Of a stretch of 64,000 nucleotides of DNA, positions 35,401 through 45,500 are shown piece by piece (positions within the stretch are counted from its first letter, which is position 1; every line of letters starts with the position of its first letter). The position numbers were made by a program, and so were the translations under genes. The DNA is from Pyricularia pennisetigena. Lineage: Eukaryota; Ascomycota; Sordariomycetes; Magnaporthales; Pyriculariaceae. The DNA lies in contig NW_021940921.1 in NCBI RefSeq assembly GCF_004337985.1, positions 823,758 through 887,757 on the forward strand. Reading direction: 5' to 3'. Below the pieces are notes generated by a model that saw only the letters and a program-made list of their open reading frames with translations, was not told the origin of the DNA and ran no database searches.

Positions 35401-37224
35401 TCCGCCGCAGTATCTCCTCCTTTGGCTACAAACTTGCCCGGCTCCACAGCCTTGGGTCCCAATGGCGGACTGCCAATCAGTACAGTCACCGCAGCCGTCA
35501 CGAATGTTGTTTCGGGCGTTACGCAGACAGGACTCACCACACAGACGATCCCGGCGACCGGCTCGGGTCTACCCACGGGTCTACCTACACAGCTATCGGG
35601 ACTCCCAACAGGCGGCGCAGGGTCGCCTGTCCCAACCTCACTCGGTGGAGTCGGTCTCCCGCCGCTCGGAGGTCAATCATCGGGCGTTGTCCCTGTCGTG
35701 TCTACCATTGTCACCCAGGTGTCTGGCCTGCCGGTGACCTTGGTATCAACCTTGATCCCGACTCTTCCGCTGCCCACAAGTTTAGCACCGTCTTCACTTC
35801 CTTCAGGATCAGGAACCGCCGGAGTGCTCCCAACTTCAGCCATTGGTGCTGTAGTTACTCAGATATCTGGGGTTCCTGTCACCCTGTTCCCGACTAGTTC
35901 ACTGCCTACAGGTCTAGCACCCTCTTCGCTTCCTTCAGGGTCAGGAACTGCTGGAGTGCTCCCGACCTCGGTTAGTGGTGCTGTGGTCACTCAGATATCT
36001 GGGGTCCCTGTTACTTTGCTCCCGTCATCGGTCAGTGGTGCTGTTGTCACTCAGATTTCTGGGGTTCCTGTCACCTTACTACCGACCTCGGTTAGTGGCG
36101 CTGTTGTCACTCAGATATCCGGGGTCCCCGTCACCTTGCTCCCGACCAGTTCGCTCCCCACAGGTCTAGCACCTTCTTCCCTTCTTTCAGGATCAGGAAT
36201 TGTCGGAGTCCTCCCAACTTCAGTCGTCGGCACCGTGGTAACTCAGATATCTGGAGTCCCGGTCACCTTGACCACCGCCCTGCAAAGCTTGCCGTTACCG
36301 ACCACTCTTCTCACCTCTTTGCTGCCCAGCCTGTCGAGTCAGCTCGGCCTGCCGGGAGCAAGTGGTCTGCCTGGTGCAAGCGGTCTGCCTGGTGCAAGTG
36401 GCCTACCTGGCGCAAGTGGCCTGCCCGGGCAGCTTCCGTCCCTTACAGCAATCGTCAACCCAACTTCTGTCATTGGAGGCCTTCCCGGCGCTTCAGGCAT
36501 TGTTCCACCGGGAGGTCAACCCCAACCTGGTGGGTCCGGTCAGGTGCGACCGCCACCAAAGGTAAGAATCATACTCAAGAGCATTCGGCTCTATTCGTCC
36601 TCCCATTCTGAATCGTCTGCTAACAAGCCCAATCATCTCGCCCTGTAGGTCTGTGCAAACACAGGACTCGAGATCCTGCAGACCACCATCCCCGTCGCCG
36701 GCCTCGGCACATGGGTGGCCAGCGGCGCGGCTGGCTTCGTCGACGCGGGTTCCGATCCTGCCTTCCCATTCGTCAGCAGCACTAGCAGATATCTGTACGT
36801 TGCCCCCTCCCGAGACCAACCACACTCGTCTCGCTCCATATCATACTCTACCCATACAGAAACTGACCAAATCTCTACTCTCTCCGCAAACAGACGTCTC
36901 GTATCTACATCAGGCGCCACAGCGTCACTCTCGCAGTCCATCACCCGCTCCATCACCGCCGACACGCTCACCATATCCTTCGAGTGGGCATTCCTGGGCT
37001 CGGCGACCGGCTGCACCCTGTACGCGACGGCGGGCGTGCACAGCAGCTGCGTCCGGCCGTCGTTCAGCGGCGAGCGGGGTACGCAATCCGTCACCTTTTC
37101 GACGGCCGGGTTGGGAGTCAGCGTTGCCACGGTTGGGCAGCTGATCAACTTCTCCCTGTCTTGTAGTGCGGGAGGCGGCTCTGGTGCTGTCCTGATTGAG
37201 AATTTGAGTTTCAGGGCTTGTTAA
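17407..37224 (+). CDS. Giant secreted multi-block repeat protein (~6,543 residues)
   Basis: Three exons: 17407-36561, 36649-36794 and 36894-37224, all in phase. The chosen ATG gives a signal peptide (LRVFFTIYLLLLCKVLA); an ATG at 17383 would add eight residues. The mature N-terminus is Trp/Gly-rich, then comes a sequon-rich N-T-S-T segment (near 17930-18000) and a dibasic KERRALN site (near 18140). Between about 18.6 and 36.4 kb the protein is successive tandem-repeat blocks of Gly, Ala, Val, Ile, Leu, Pro, Ser and Thr, described separately below. The last two exons encode about 160 residues with cysteines and a beta-sandwich look (ISFEWAFLGSATGCTL... GAVLIENLSF), like CBM4_9-type carbohydrate-binding domains. 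There is no GPI signal, so secretion or wall association by the terminal domain is likely. Extracellular elastic, adhesive or mucilage roles are inference. I recognise no named homologue. Repeat number may be mis-assembled. Confidence 0.85.
19348..23035 (+). repeat. Block A: ~49 units of ~26 residues with elastin-like VPG(V/I)G
   Basis: Typical unit: IIPTGVSVPGIGVLPVTTSL followed by PLPGGG or LGAGGN, about 78 nt. By eye I count 49 units, with a few shortened (about 20-23 residues) or variant ones. Two linker types alternate (PLPGGG and LLGAGGN), so many neighbours form 52-residue super-units. Protein conservation is high while third positions vary, which suggests old expansion kept by selection on the protein. 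The VPGVG/VPGIG pentapeptide is the elastin motif. Confidence 0.9.
23050..25170 (+). repeat. Block B: ATSLLGGL repeats
   Basis: Units of about 33-38 residues carry (S/L)-ATSLLGGL-(S/T)S followed by a PxPTG-x-x-LP loop, in two subtypes. The first (about 23400-23930) reads NPVPTG...LPLPGVSGIL. The second (about 23930-24580) reads LPGLPTSQINLPISDATxxL. Later copies degrade. The amphipathic ATSLL/SSLTSLL segments look helical, unlike block A. Confidence 0.8.
25431..26960 (+). repeat. Block C: TQIGGVPTTLT / NPSGVASLVSSLL repeats
   Basis: A compound unit of about 67 residues (201 nt) beginning LTSQLGSLLATVTTQIGGVP occurs nearly three times from 25431. Its inner part (NPSGVASLVSSLLGNAGPIP) is then amplified alone with a 69-nt period about eight times (about 25936-26460) before the compound form returns. 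The block therefore records an amplification nested inside another repeat. Confidence 0.8.
27640..30400 (+). repeat. Block D: ~30 units of ~28-29 residues, TTLPNGVVSTVTG
   Basis: Typical unit: ILPIATGLTTLPNGVVSTVT followed by GIVNSAGTG. Early units alternate two subtypes (TTLPNG-V-V-Q-T and VTLSDG-T-V-N-T); later ones are uniform. Four consecutive 87-nt copies starting at 29188, 29275, 29362 and 29449 are almost identical in DNA, the clearest sign of recent expansion in the gene. Confidence 0.88.
31820..34300 (+). repeat. Block E: ~28 units of LPATLTTVINGVPTTIVN in 22- and 38-residue forms
   Basis: Every unit starts LPATLTTVINGVPTTI-(V/I)-N. Short units (66 nt) close with AATG; long units (114 nt) insert SGLPGxVNSLTSLxGSQATA. 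A third form closes SGLPGVVNTA. The forms are interspersed, with long ones early and short ones in the middle. The alternating T-x-T-x-V pattern predicts beta strands. Confidence 0.88.
34420..35225 (+). repeat. Block F: ~7-8 units of ~37 residues, NGxPTTITTQLP
   Basis: Units read GSLTSAVGSQATGLAATLTT followed by VVNGAPTTITTQLPGPV. They are clearly related to the long form of block E with a changed linker, so the two blocks probably share an ancestor. Confidence 0.8.
35700..36270 (+). repeat. Block G: VVTQISGVPVTLLPTS repeats
   Basis: Core VVTQISGVPVTL occurs about six times, some copies separated by SSLPTGLAPSSLPSGSGTAG. Three compact copies around 35970-36130 lack the linker. Confidence 0.75.
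36352..36426 (+). repeat. Block H: GASGLP hexapeptide tract
   Basis: Four to five tandem 18-nt repeats encode GASGLP, with near-identical DNA (GGTGCAAGTGGCCTACCT and close variants). The tract is collagen-like in glycine spacing but is not a strict G-x-y triplet. It is short and exact enough to be length-variable between strains. Confidence 0.8.
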
Positions 37225-37709
37225 AATCGTCTCGGTGTGATTCCTCTCTTTTGTTTCTTTCCTTGATTATTCTGTACTTTTTTCGATAGGCCGCATCAAA
37301 ATGCAAAAATAAAAGTTTCTTTTGTTGAAAGTTACAACATTCATCAAGATGTCTAGGTATGGTGGACGATTTCAGGCAAACTGCCCTTTCTTTTTTTTTT
37401 TTTTTTTTTTCTTCCCCGCAGCACTGAGACACATTTCTCCTTTCACGGACAACATCTTTAGCACCTACGCTTGTGGTCGGATGTGAACACCATCGGAGTC
37501 GATCATCTGGAACATCGGGTAGGAATGTTATGTACGACCCCTGCCCAAGCAAGACATTTCCAGACAAATCAGGTAGTCATCCAACTTTATTCTATGCTCA
37601 CTCGTGCCTGAATCACAACAAAAGCTACAGTCCATTTCAGCTGCTATCATGTTCATATATCCTAGGTAATTTTCCATCATGCAAATGTACAACCTCCGTC
37701 TCGGACAAA
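37225..37709. other. Convergent spacer
   Basis: Separates the convergent giant gene and GPI-like gene. Contains a poly-T tract at about 37391-37410 and an AATAAA-like sequence near 37307 that may serve 3'-end formation of the giant transcript. No gene was seen. Confidence 0.5.
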
Positions 37710-38375
37710 TCAAACCATTCCTAAATATCCCACCACCGCCGCAGCACCGACCGCCAAGCCCGCAGAAACAAGATTCCTCCCCGCCGCACCCGTGTTGGCA
37801 GGCACCGCGGCACTCGAGCTCGCCGTGCCCGTAGCCGAAGAAGTCGCGTTCGTGGCCCTCGTGGCCGTTGCGCTCGCGGCGCTCCGGCACGAAGCGGCCT
37901 GGCTCGAAGCGCTCTCCACCGGCGCCCGCACGATGCTCAGCCACAGGTCGCTGCACTGCGGCGGCGCCTCCGTGTTCCACCGGCCGCCGTCGGCAAAGCT
38001 GGCGATGCTCGACTGGTATGCATCTTCCATGGACGACAGGGCCGGCGGCAGCGTGGCGCTGCCCACGGCGCACACAAAGTCCGTCGTGGCCGTGCGCGAC
38101 AGCTGGTCGTAAAAGTCGTCCAGGGCGGAGGGGTAGGTCGGCGCGCCGGGCGCGGTCAAGATGGCGCTGTACATAGAGCTGTAGGAACTGCTGCAGGCCG
38201 ACGGGGAATCCTGCGTCACGCGGGCTTCGGACGCGGTCGTGGTGGTGGTGGTGGTGATGGCCGTGGGGACTAGCTGGCGCCCGAGCAGGTTGGCCATGCC
38301 GGCGGCTGCTGGAATTGGCGCCTGCACTGCTCCTGCGAGGGCCGGCAAGGCGATGATGACTTTGTTGGACTTCAT
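37710..38375 (-). CDS. Secreted Ser/Ala-rich protein with GPI-anchor-like tail
   Basis: The protein has 221 residues from the ATG at 38375, chosen because it starts a signal peptide (KSNKVIIALPALAGAVQA); an upstream in-frame ATG at 38441 adds a basic leader. A threonine run (ITTTTTTT) precedes a folded part (about residues 50-145) with three cysteines and a pattern SSYSSMYSAIL...FYDQLSR...DFVCAVGSATLP. Then comes a Ser/Ala/Thr-rich stalk and a hydrophobic end (GLAVGAAAVVGYLGMV) after a small-residue stretch, typical of GPI attachment. It is likely displayed on the plasma membrane or wall. Related proteins are common in ascomycetes but I know no function. It is convergent with the giant gene. 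Confidence 0.75.
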   Translation of the reverse strand: MKSNKVIIALPALAGAVQAPIPAAAGMANLLGRQLVPTAITTTTTTTASEARVTQDSPSACSSSYSSMYSAILTAPGAPTYPSALDDFYDQLSRTATTDFVCAVGSATLPPALSSMEDAYQSSIASFADGGRWNTEAPPQCSDLWLSIVRAPVESASSQAASCRSAASATATRATNATSSATGTASSSAAVPANTGAAGRNLVSAGLAVGAAAVVGYLGMV

Positions 38376-39144
38376 GGTTTTGTTGGCGGCAGGCATCCGC
38401 GGTCTTTTTGGTTGTTCTGGTGCGGAGTGAGACTGAGACAAGATCTAAACAACAAGAGCTGTTTTTAAACTTATATTCGATGTTTCTGACAGTGTTCAAG
38501 CTTATTTCGTCAGGATTGCAAGTACCCCAATCCACAGTTTTTCTACTTGATTGTGCTGCACTATGGGACAAGGTGTACATACATTACGCGTTGACGAGCA
38601 GGGGTGTCATGCTGCCAAGATTGCTTACAGCCAGCCGAACGAAGCTTGACCGAATTTAACGTTTAGTGGGTCACCCTCCCCAAGATGTCAGCGTCACATT
38701 TTGTGCGGAGCATCGCTGATTTGCCTAATCCGGCCCCCTAATGGAATCCTGATGGATATATATCTGTGGCTAGATTCTGGCCCTTTTTTACTGCCATCGA
38801 GAGAAGAGGAGCCCAAAGAACCGAGTGCGGCAGTGCCTCGCTAAATCACACAGCCACATTGCCATGCAGCAAAATCCCCAGCGCAAGGTCTCCAATGTGG
38901 CATATTGAAATCTCGCAGCCTAAAGGGACACGAGACAGTGTAGCAAGAGGTAGGGATGTAGAAACAACAAAGCAATCGGTCCCGGCTTCCACAGCTCAAG
39001 TGATTGTCAACACCTGGCCCGCAACTTTTTGTATCTGCCAGCTGGCATCCAACCTCCACCAACAAAATAAAAATAAAATAAAATCACATGTACCCAATCC
39101 GTCCAGCCTTTTCTCCAAGACACCCCTCCTCTGGGGAACAAATG
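38376..39144. other. Spacer
   Basis: Promoter side of the GPI-like gene and the 3' end of the next minus-strand gene. A GATATATATC palindrome occurs near 38756-38765. No protein-like frame. Confidence 0.45.
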
Positions 39145-39519
39145 TTATTGGCATAGACGACCGTCGAAATCCTGACCCTCTGGACAGCACAAAAACCCGA
39201 CCTTTGTGTTGCCCGCGATGTCGTGGCCGCCCCCGCAACAAGCGAAGCCCGTGTCCTTGGGGCCCTTGAGAGACTGAGCCTGACTACAGCATGCTGCATA
39301 CTTGTTGTCGGCGCTCATGGCCAGGTAATACCCGTCTTCGGGCTCGCAATTAAATTGCGTACGTCCTGGCTTGTCGTCTTCTCTCCAGGACACCGAGTTT
39401 CCATCGTCGAATATCTTTGTGTTTTGACCGAGCTCTTTGACTTCAACTTGTTGACATGATATGTTTGATGGGGTGATGAGCAAGATAAATGCTAGGCAGA
39501 GAGATTTTTGCGCTCGCAT
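39145..39519 (-). CDS. Small secreted cysteine-rich protein, short paralogue
   Basis: The protein has 124 residues with a signal peptide (RAQKSLCLAFILLITPSNISC). The mature part carries KPGRT-x-x-x-C-E-P-E-D-G-Y-Y-L-A, then YAACC, FACC and FLCCPEGQ. These match in order the first domain of the larger protein encoded divergently at 40476 (KPGRT...DGDYLA...YATCC...FHCC...LDCCPVGQ). Four C/CC groups suggest a disulphide-stabilised fold. Function unknown; secretion and family relation are what the sequence shows. The start was set at the ATG that opens the signal peptide, 48 codons inside the longer frame. No intron was found. Confidence 0.75.
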   Translation of the reverse strand: MRAQKSLCLAFILLITPSNISCQQVEVKELGQNTKIFDDGNSVSWREDDKPGRTQFNCEPEDGYYLAMSADNKYAACCSQAQSLKGPKDTGFACCGGGHDIAGNTKVGFLCCPEGQDFDGRLCQ

Positions 39520-40475
39520 GGTGGCAGTTATTAAGTCGACGACCTTGGATTTGACTCGGGATGTCAAGTTAAGGAGTGTAAGAAGCCCGATGATGAGAGG
39601 AGAGCGCTGACAAGTGTCAAGGGCTACGTGTGAACGTTGTAGACAGAATCTCTGAAGACCCAAGGTTTCATACGGATATCAGGGGAGGAAAAAATCCATC
39701 CATCGGAGCTGCGTCCGGTGGTCGTTGGTTTAGGTTCGGCACTACTCAAAAGAAAAAGTAGTATGACACCAATGATCTTAACGGCTTGATACAATCACGA
39801 TTGCCAAGAAAGCCACGCGCAATGCAGTGGGACTAAAATCCTAGACTACTCCGTGTCTTGGAGGCTATCTTGAATTTCTTTACGGAAATTCTGTCATTTT
39901 AGATCTGGTCTCACGGCGCCTCTGTCGGCCGTACCCGGCAGACACTTGCTTCTAATGCATGTCCCGCCCTGCCTGACATATCGGGAACGTGTAAGGCCAT
40001 CAAGACCCGCTTTCATTTCGAGATGGAAACACCATGTGTTTTATTAAGTCACCCACTTTAATATGCAAGTTGAGAGCCCAAGGGGCTCCGCGATTCTGTG
40101 AAGGTATCCCGATCTACTTACGACACCCTCGTCACGCGGCAGGTTTGCCTTTTTTTACTTTTGCGCATTTGAAAGAAACTTTACGAGCCTCTGACATATG
40201 GGCTTGCATGTTCGAAGGTGTCTATCAGGACTGGGCCGATCTGGAAAACAGCTGTCGGTTGATGACGTGTTGAGTTGACAAGCAATCTTCCCACCAGCCC
40301 CTTCATACCGTAACAGTACAGCAGTTCGATATAAAAAGGTCACAACTTCCCTCCTCAACAAACGTTACACCATCCCACATCATCCACATCCTCCCATAAA
40401 AGACAAACAGCCTTCATTCCAAAACTACTCACTTCTCCAACCCGCATTCAGCATCCTAATTTCAATACCTTCATC
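39520..40475. other. Bidirectional promoter region
   Basis: 957 nt lie between the start codons of the two head-to-head cysteine-rich paralogues. A clear TATA box serves the plus-strand gene; none was found for the minus-strand one. The arrangement would permit shared control. Confidence 0.45.
40330..40337 (+). promoter_or_regulatory. TATA box of the long cysteine-rich gene
   Basis: TATAAAAA lies 139 nt before the ATG at 40476. The leader between them is AC-rich (ACACCATCCCACATCATCC), as in highly expressed fungal genes. Confidence 0.6.
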
Positions 40476-41604
40476 ATGAAGAGCATCACCGCCATCCAGC
40501 TCATGTCCATGCTTCTCATGGCACCCATGGGCATCAACGCCTACAAGGTTCCTGTCATGAAGGTGGACAGGGCAGAATTCAAGGACGAAAACACCATCAC
40601 CTACCGGGATCCTAACAAGCCCGGTCGCACCACGTGGGGATGCGACCCGGCAGACGGTGACTACCTCGCCCTCAACGCCGACAAGTCCTATGCCACCTGC
40701 TGTCAGGCCCCCAAATCCGTCCTGGTCGGGTCGGCCGAGACCGAGTTCCACTGCTGCAACCCGCGCGAGGACGTCGCGCTCAACGCCCAGGGTGCCTTGG
40801 ACTGCTGCCCCGTCGGCCAGATCTTTGGCGGCGCGTGCAAGGAGCTCTGCCAGAACGGAAAGGAGTTCGACGCCAATGGAAACTGCGTCTGCCCCAAGGG
40901 CCAGGAGGTCAAGCCGGATGGTAGCTGCGGTCCCGCGGACAAGGCTGACGAGGACAAGACGGATGAGAAGAAGCCGGACCCAGCCGCTTGCAGCTCTGGC
41001 CTGCAGACCGGTAAGAAGCAGACCCCAACACTCTCCCCCCTCCCCTCCTTCCCCATCAAATAAAAAAAAGTGCGGTTTGAGACCATTTACGCTGACGCCT
41101 CACCCTCGTCCAGGAAAATGCTACCAGTTCAAGGGCAAGGAGACGGGCAAGCTCCTCTCGTACGTCAACGGCCAGTACTCGGAGTCCTCTCCCGGCAAGA
41201 CCGTCTTCCCCGGCAAGTTCAAGTTCTGCCGTGACGAGGCCTGCCGCCCCGGCCTGCCCGTGAACCCCAGCAACCAGGTGCACATCAAGGATCTCAACGG
41301 GCCCAACCGCGAGCTGTCGAACCAGTGGCTCAACGCGGCGCTCAACGGCGCCCACATCTCCAAGACGCCCGACTTCGCCAAGGCCGGCTCCTTCTCCATC
41401 TCCAAGTGGACCTGCGGCACCTACTGCCTGACGGGCTTCATCCACGGGCTCGACATCGCCTGCCCGGCCACGGACCCGTCCATCAGCTTCTACACCAACG
41501 GCGCCGCCGAGGCCTGCGTGCCTTTTGAGCTCATCGAGGTCCCCTGCGACATCAGGGACGACGCCAACAACTGCCTGTGGGACCGTCCCATCAACAAGTG
41601 CTAG
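40476..41604 (+). CDS. Secreted cysteine-rich protein, long paralogue
   Basis: Two exons (40476-41010 and 41114-41604) give 341 residues. After a signal peptide (KSITAIQLMSMLLMAPMGINA) come three parts. Residues ~30-125 match the short paralogue at 39145. Residues ~125-180 form an EGF/VWC-like Cys motif (LCQNGKEFDANGNCVCPKG) and an acidic-lysine linker. A C-terminal domain of ~160 residues with nine or so cysteines follows after the intron (KCYQFKGKETG...CLWDRPINKC). The C-terminal domain has the look of a compact secreted domain, but I do not recognise it. GC-rich third positions and a strong promoter suggest high expression. It could be a wall or apoplastic protein; nothing indicates catalysis. 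Confidence 0.82.
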
Positions 41605-42540
41605 AGGGTCTACTTTGTGAAAGTGGGAGCATGACAAATGCTTCGAGCACGGTATTTTCCGGATGTGCAGGAAGAAGAAGAAAAGGGGATTTTTCGGGAT
41701 TTTTCTTTTGTTTCAAAAGCAGAAACGTTGATATGAAGTCACGTTCACCAGACCTCGTGGCTTTCAGGCCCCATGTTTGTTTGTTGCATTTCATAAGCCC
41801 CACGACCTAATAATCGCATGGGACAGACGGGGTGCAAACAAGGGACAATCCGGGAGCCCATTTGGGATTTGGATTTCCCCGTGTTTGCAGAGGTCTGACG
41901 GCACAGTATTGGGGCAGGAAAAAAAAAAGACAAGGTATCTTTCATTCAGTACTATGATGAGATACGTAATTAGGTAGTCGAGCCAGACACAGACACTCCT
42001 TAATCGAAGATTAAATCTTCCACAGATGGGAACTTTAAGTGGGTGATTGCCTAGGTATCAACCCATGTTGGTTCTTGGTTTGCTTTTGACAAAAGCAAAC
42101 TGCAACTCCGCATCAAATGTGGATACATTCCTCGTGTTCATTGCGCGAACATGGCTGCTAGCCTGCTACGCCACAAATGCAAATCGCGGGCTTGGTTCTT
42201 GTGTATTTGCGAGCTGACTTTGAACAGACCATTTGAAGCAAAAAGAATATTTATTTGTATCTTTTTTTTTCATTTTTACGTTTATTTTATTATCATATGC
42301 AAATACATGAATCTATCATATGCTTAGTATTAAACAACATAGACACTCGGTCGTGCCTCATGAACGATCCTGCCAGTCTGCTGCAAAGCAAAAAGCACAG
42401 CTCAGCATTTCAACTGACGCAAGCCGACGCCACTTTGCAGCGCCACCGTTGTCGGGATTGGATTTACTACTGCAGGTGCCAAAATGACTGGCTAGGCATT
42501 TATTTGCAAAAGCAAAAAAAAGAATCCCCTGTGCGGATGC
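41605..42540. other. Convergent spacer
   Basis: Lies between the convergent cysteine-rich gene and the P-ATPase. It is AT-rich near 42240-42310, and short frames there have no protein-like features. No gene was seen. Confidence 0.5.
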
Positions 42541-45500
42541 TCACCAGGCGACGCGGGCAACGTGCCCCTTGGGGAACAAGCGCACCAGCAGCTTCCTCCC
42601 CTCGTCTGCCAGCAGGATGGCCAGGGCCAGCGGGATGGGAATGAACCAAAACTCGATGGGCACGGTGGCGGTCAGAAACAGGTCCTGTATGCCCGGGGTC
42701 TGGGTCACGAACACGGCGATGGCCAGGCTCAGCACCATGCTCAGCGGCAGCCACGGGTTCCTGCGCTGCCTGGTGAAGGGGTCGGCCTGCACGATGGACA
42801 TGCGGCGGTTGCGCACGGCCAGGATGTTGCCCCACTGCAGCATGACGAGCGTGACAAAGTAGACGCTCTGGCCCGTCGCCACGAAGGCGTTGAGCTGGTC
42901 CTGCGTGTACCCCCGGTACCCCTCGCCGAACCCCTCGTACAGGAAGAAGAGCTCGCGGGCGGGCATGCCGGCGTACCGCCACAGGTAGAGGAAGAACATG
43001 GCGTGCGCGACCGTGGTCTCCATGGTGCCGGTGAAGAGGTAGGCTTGGCCGTAGATGCGGGCGTTGATGAGGTGGTCGCGGCGGTGGTCGCGCGGCGGCA
43101 CGGCCAGCAGGTCGAACTCTGCCTTCTCCATGATGAGCGACAGGCAGAGGAACAGGTCGGTGAAGACGCAGATGATGATCATGAGAAAGGCCGAGAGCGG
43201 CAGCGGCGTGCCGAAGAAGACGTTCAGGACCACGGGCGCAATCTCCGAGTACGACCCGGCGGGGAGCAGGTACGAGATGACCTTCTGCAGGTTCTGGAAC
43301 ACGAGCCGACCGAGCCGGATGGCGTCGATGATGGAGTCGAACTTGTCCATGAGCACCAGGTCGGCCGCCTCGATGGCCACGTCGCTGCCCGAGATGACGG
43401 CGACGCCGACGTCGGCCTTGCGCATGGCCGGCGCGTCGTTGACGCCGTCGCCAGTCACGGCCACGACGTTGTGTCGCGCCTGCAGCTCCGTGACGATGCG
43501 GAGCTTCTGCTCGGGCGTCGTGCGCGCAAACACGACGTCCTGGTACTCGCACACCACGTCCCAGTCGCTAGTCGACAGCGTCGCGATCTCGGGGCCCTCG
43601 ACCAGCAGGCTGCGGACCTCGCCGTCGCCGCCCTCGTCCTGCTTCCGCATCTGCCGCATCTCTTCCGCCCTCGGCGTGGCCCCGGACTGCACCGCCCTGA
43701 CCGTGTCGGGCTCGTTGCCGCCGCGGAAGATGCCAATGTTTCTCGCGATCGCCGCCGCCGTGAGGCCGTAGTCTCCCGTGACCATGAAGAAGCGGATGCC
43801 CGCGCGACGGCACTCCGAGATGGTGTGTGCCGTCTCGGGCCGCGGCGGGTCGATGATGCCCAGCAGCGCGATGACGGTGAGGCCGGTCCTGATGGCGTCC
43901 GACGCCACCTCGTCGCTGAAGGCGTTGGTGCCGGGGACGTTCTTGGGCTCAAAAGTGCTCTCGCACAGGAGGATGACGCGCTCTGCTCGGCGCGACATCT
44001 TGTCCTGGAATCCTTTGAGCGCCGCGCGCGCTTCTGCATCCAAATCACGCACCTCGCCGCCCCGGGTCGACAAGTATTTTGTGCAGAGGGGAAGCAGGAC
44101 GTCGGGCGCTCCCTTGACCAAAACCTTGTATTGTTGACCGGGGGTTGATTTGCCGTCGCCGAACATGGTGAGCATCCATTTGTTCTTCGAGTTGAAAGGC
44201 ACCTTGAAGTCGGGCTTCCTTGTCCGCACCTGGCTGATGTGCTCGCCCTGTGCGGCGAAACGAAGGACGGCAGCGTCTGTAGCGTTGCCTCGGACTGCAC
44301 GCTCGTCGATGGGCAGGTGTGTAGACGTGGGCTCAAAGGTTGCATCGTTGCAGAGCACGGCGGCTTCTTGCAGCTTGAGGGCGTGGGCCATGGCCGCCTG
44401 TTCCCCTTCCCTGCACTCAAACACATCATCTGGCCCACATTCACCGTCAACGAAGGCGACAGATGAGACGGTCATTTTGTTCTGTGTGAGGGTGCCAGTC
44501 TTGTCTGAGCAGACGACATTGACGCAGCCCAAGGTCTCGACTGTAGACAGTCCCTTGGGCAAGATGTTGCTGGCCTTCATCCTCCTGGCGACTATCATGA
44601 GCGTCAGACTGACGGCGATAGGCATTCCCTCGGGGATGAAGGCGACCACACAACCCATGACGTTGTTGAGCATGGCGACGACCGACATGAAGCCCGGGTG
44701 ATCCTTGCGCAGCCACGCGCCCCAGGCGATGGCGATAATCGAAGCCAGCGCGACGGTGAAGCAGACGATGATCTTGACGAATCGAACGATCTCCCTTTGG
44801 ATCAGTGTCTCCTTCTCGGTAACATTGGACATGGCCTGCGCGATGCGGCCCATGACGGAGCGGGTGCCGGTCAGCACCACGACGCCGGTGCCGCTTCCGT
44901 TGACCACCAGCGTGCCCATCAGCGCAATGTTGCGCGTCTCGAGAAAGTTCTCGTCCGTCGCGTCCACGGCGCCCTCGACCTCGTCCGACTCGCCCGTCAG
45001 CATGGCCCTGTCGAAGCGGATGTCGCCAGAGGTGCTGACCAGCCGCATGTCGGCGGGGACCTTGTTGCCCATCGAGATGCGGACCAGGTCGCCGGCGACG
45101 AGCTCGCTCGCCGGCAGGCGCATTTCCTGCCCGTCGCGAATCACCAGCGTTTCCGAGGGGAGGAGGTTCTGGATGCTCTTCATGGTGTTGGAGGTGGACC
45201 AGTCTTGAAACGCAGAGAAGCCGGCCTGGAGGATGATGACTATGAGGATCAGCACGGCCAGGGCGAGGTTCGTGGGGCTGGGCGGATCGCTGAGCGGCTG
45301 CCAGCAGATAAAGAAGACGATGACGCCGACCCAGAGCACGGAGCAGAAGCCGCCAAAGAGATACAGCAGGATCTTCTTGAAGTAGTTTGTTTTGGGATGC
45401 GGCATGACGTTGGGCCCATCGCGTTCTATCCTCGTCTTTGCCGCCGCCGACGACAGTCCGGCATCTTGAGAAACGTTGAGCTGCTGGCAGATGATGTCGG

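Noticed and set aside
36352..36426. CRISPR-like short tandem array
   Set aside because: The 18-nt repeats have no spacers and encode GASGLP in frame with the giant gene; the genome is eukaryotic.
17407..37224. Non-ribosomal peptide synthetase or polyketide synthase, suggested by the ~20-kb length
   Set aside because: No adenylation, ketosynthase or carrier motif; the protein is low-complexity and begins with a signal peptide.
42562..44148. 528-codon plus-strand frame opposite the P-type ATPase
   Set aside because: The minus strand carries every P-ATPase catalytic motif. The plus frame is His/Arg/Asp-rich, as expected for the shadow of a GC-ending gene.
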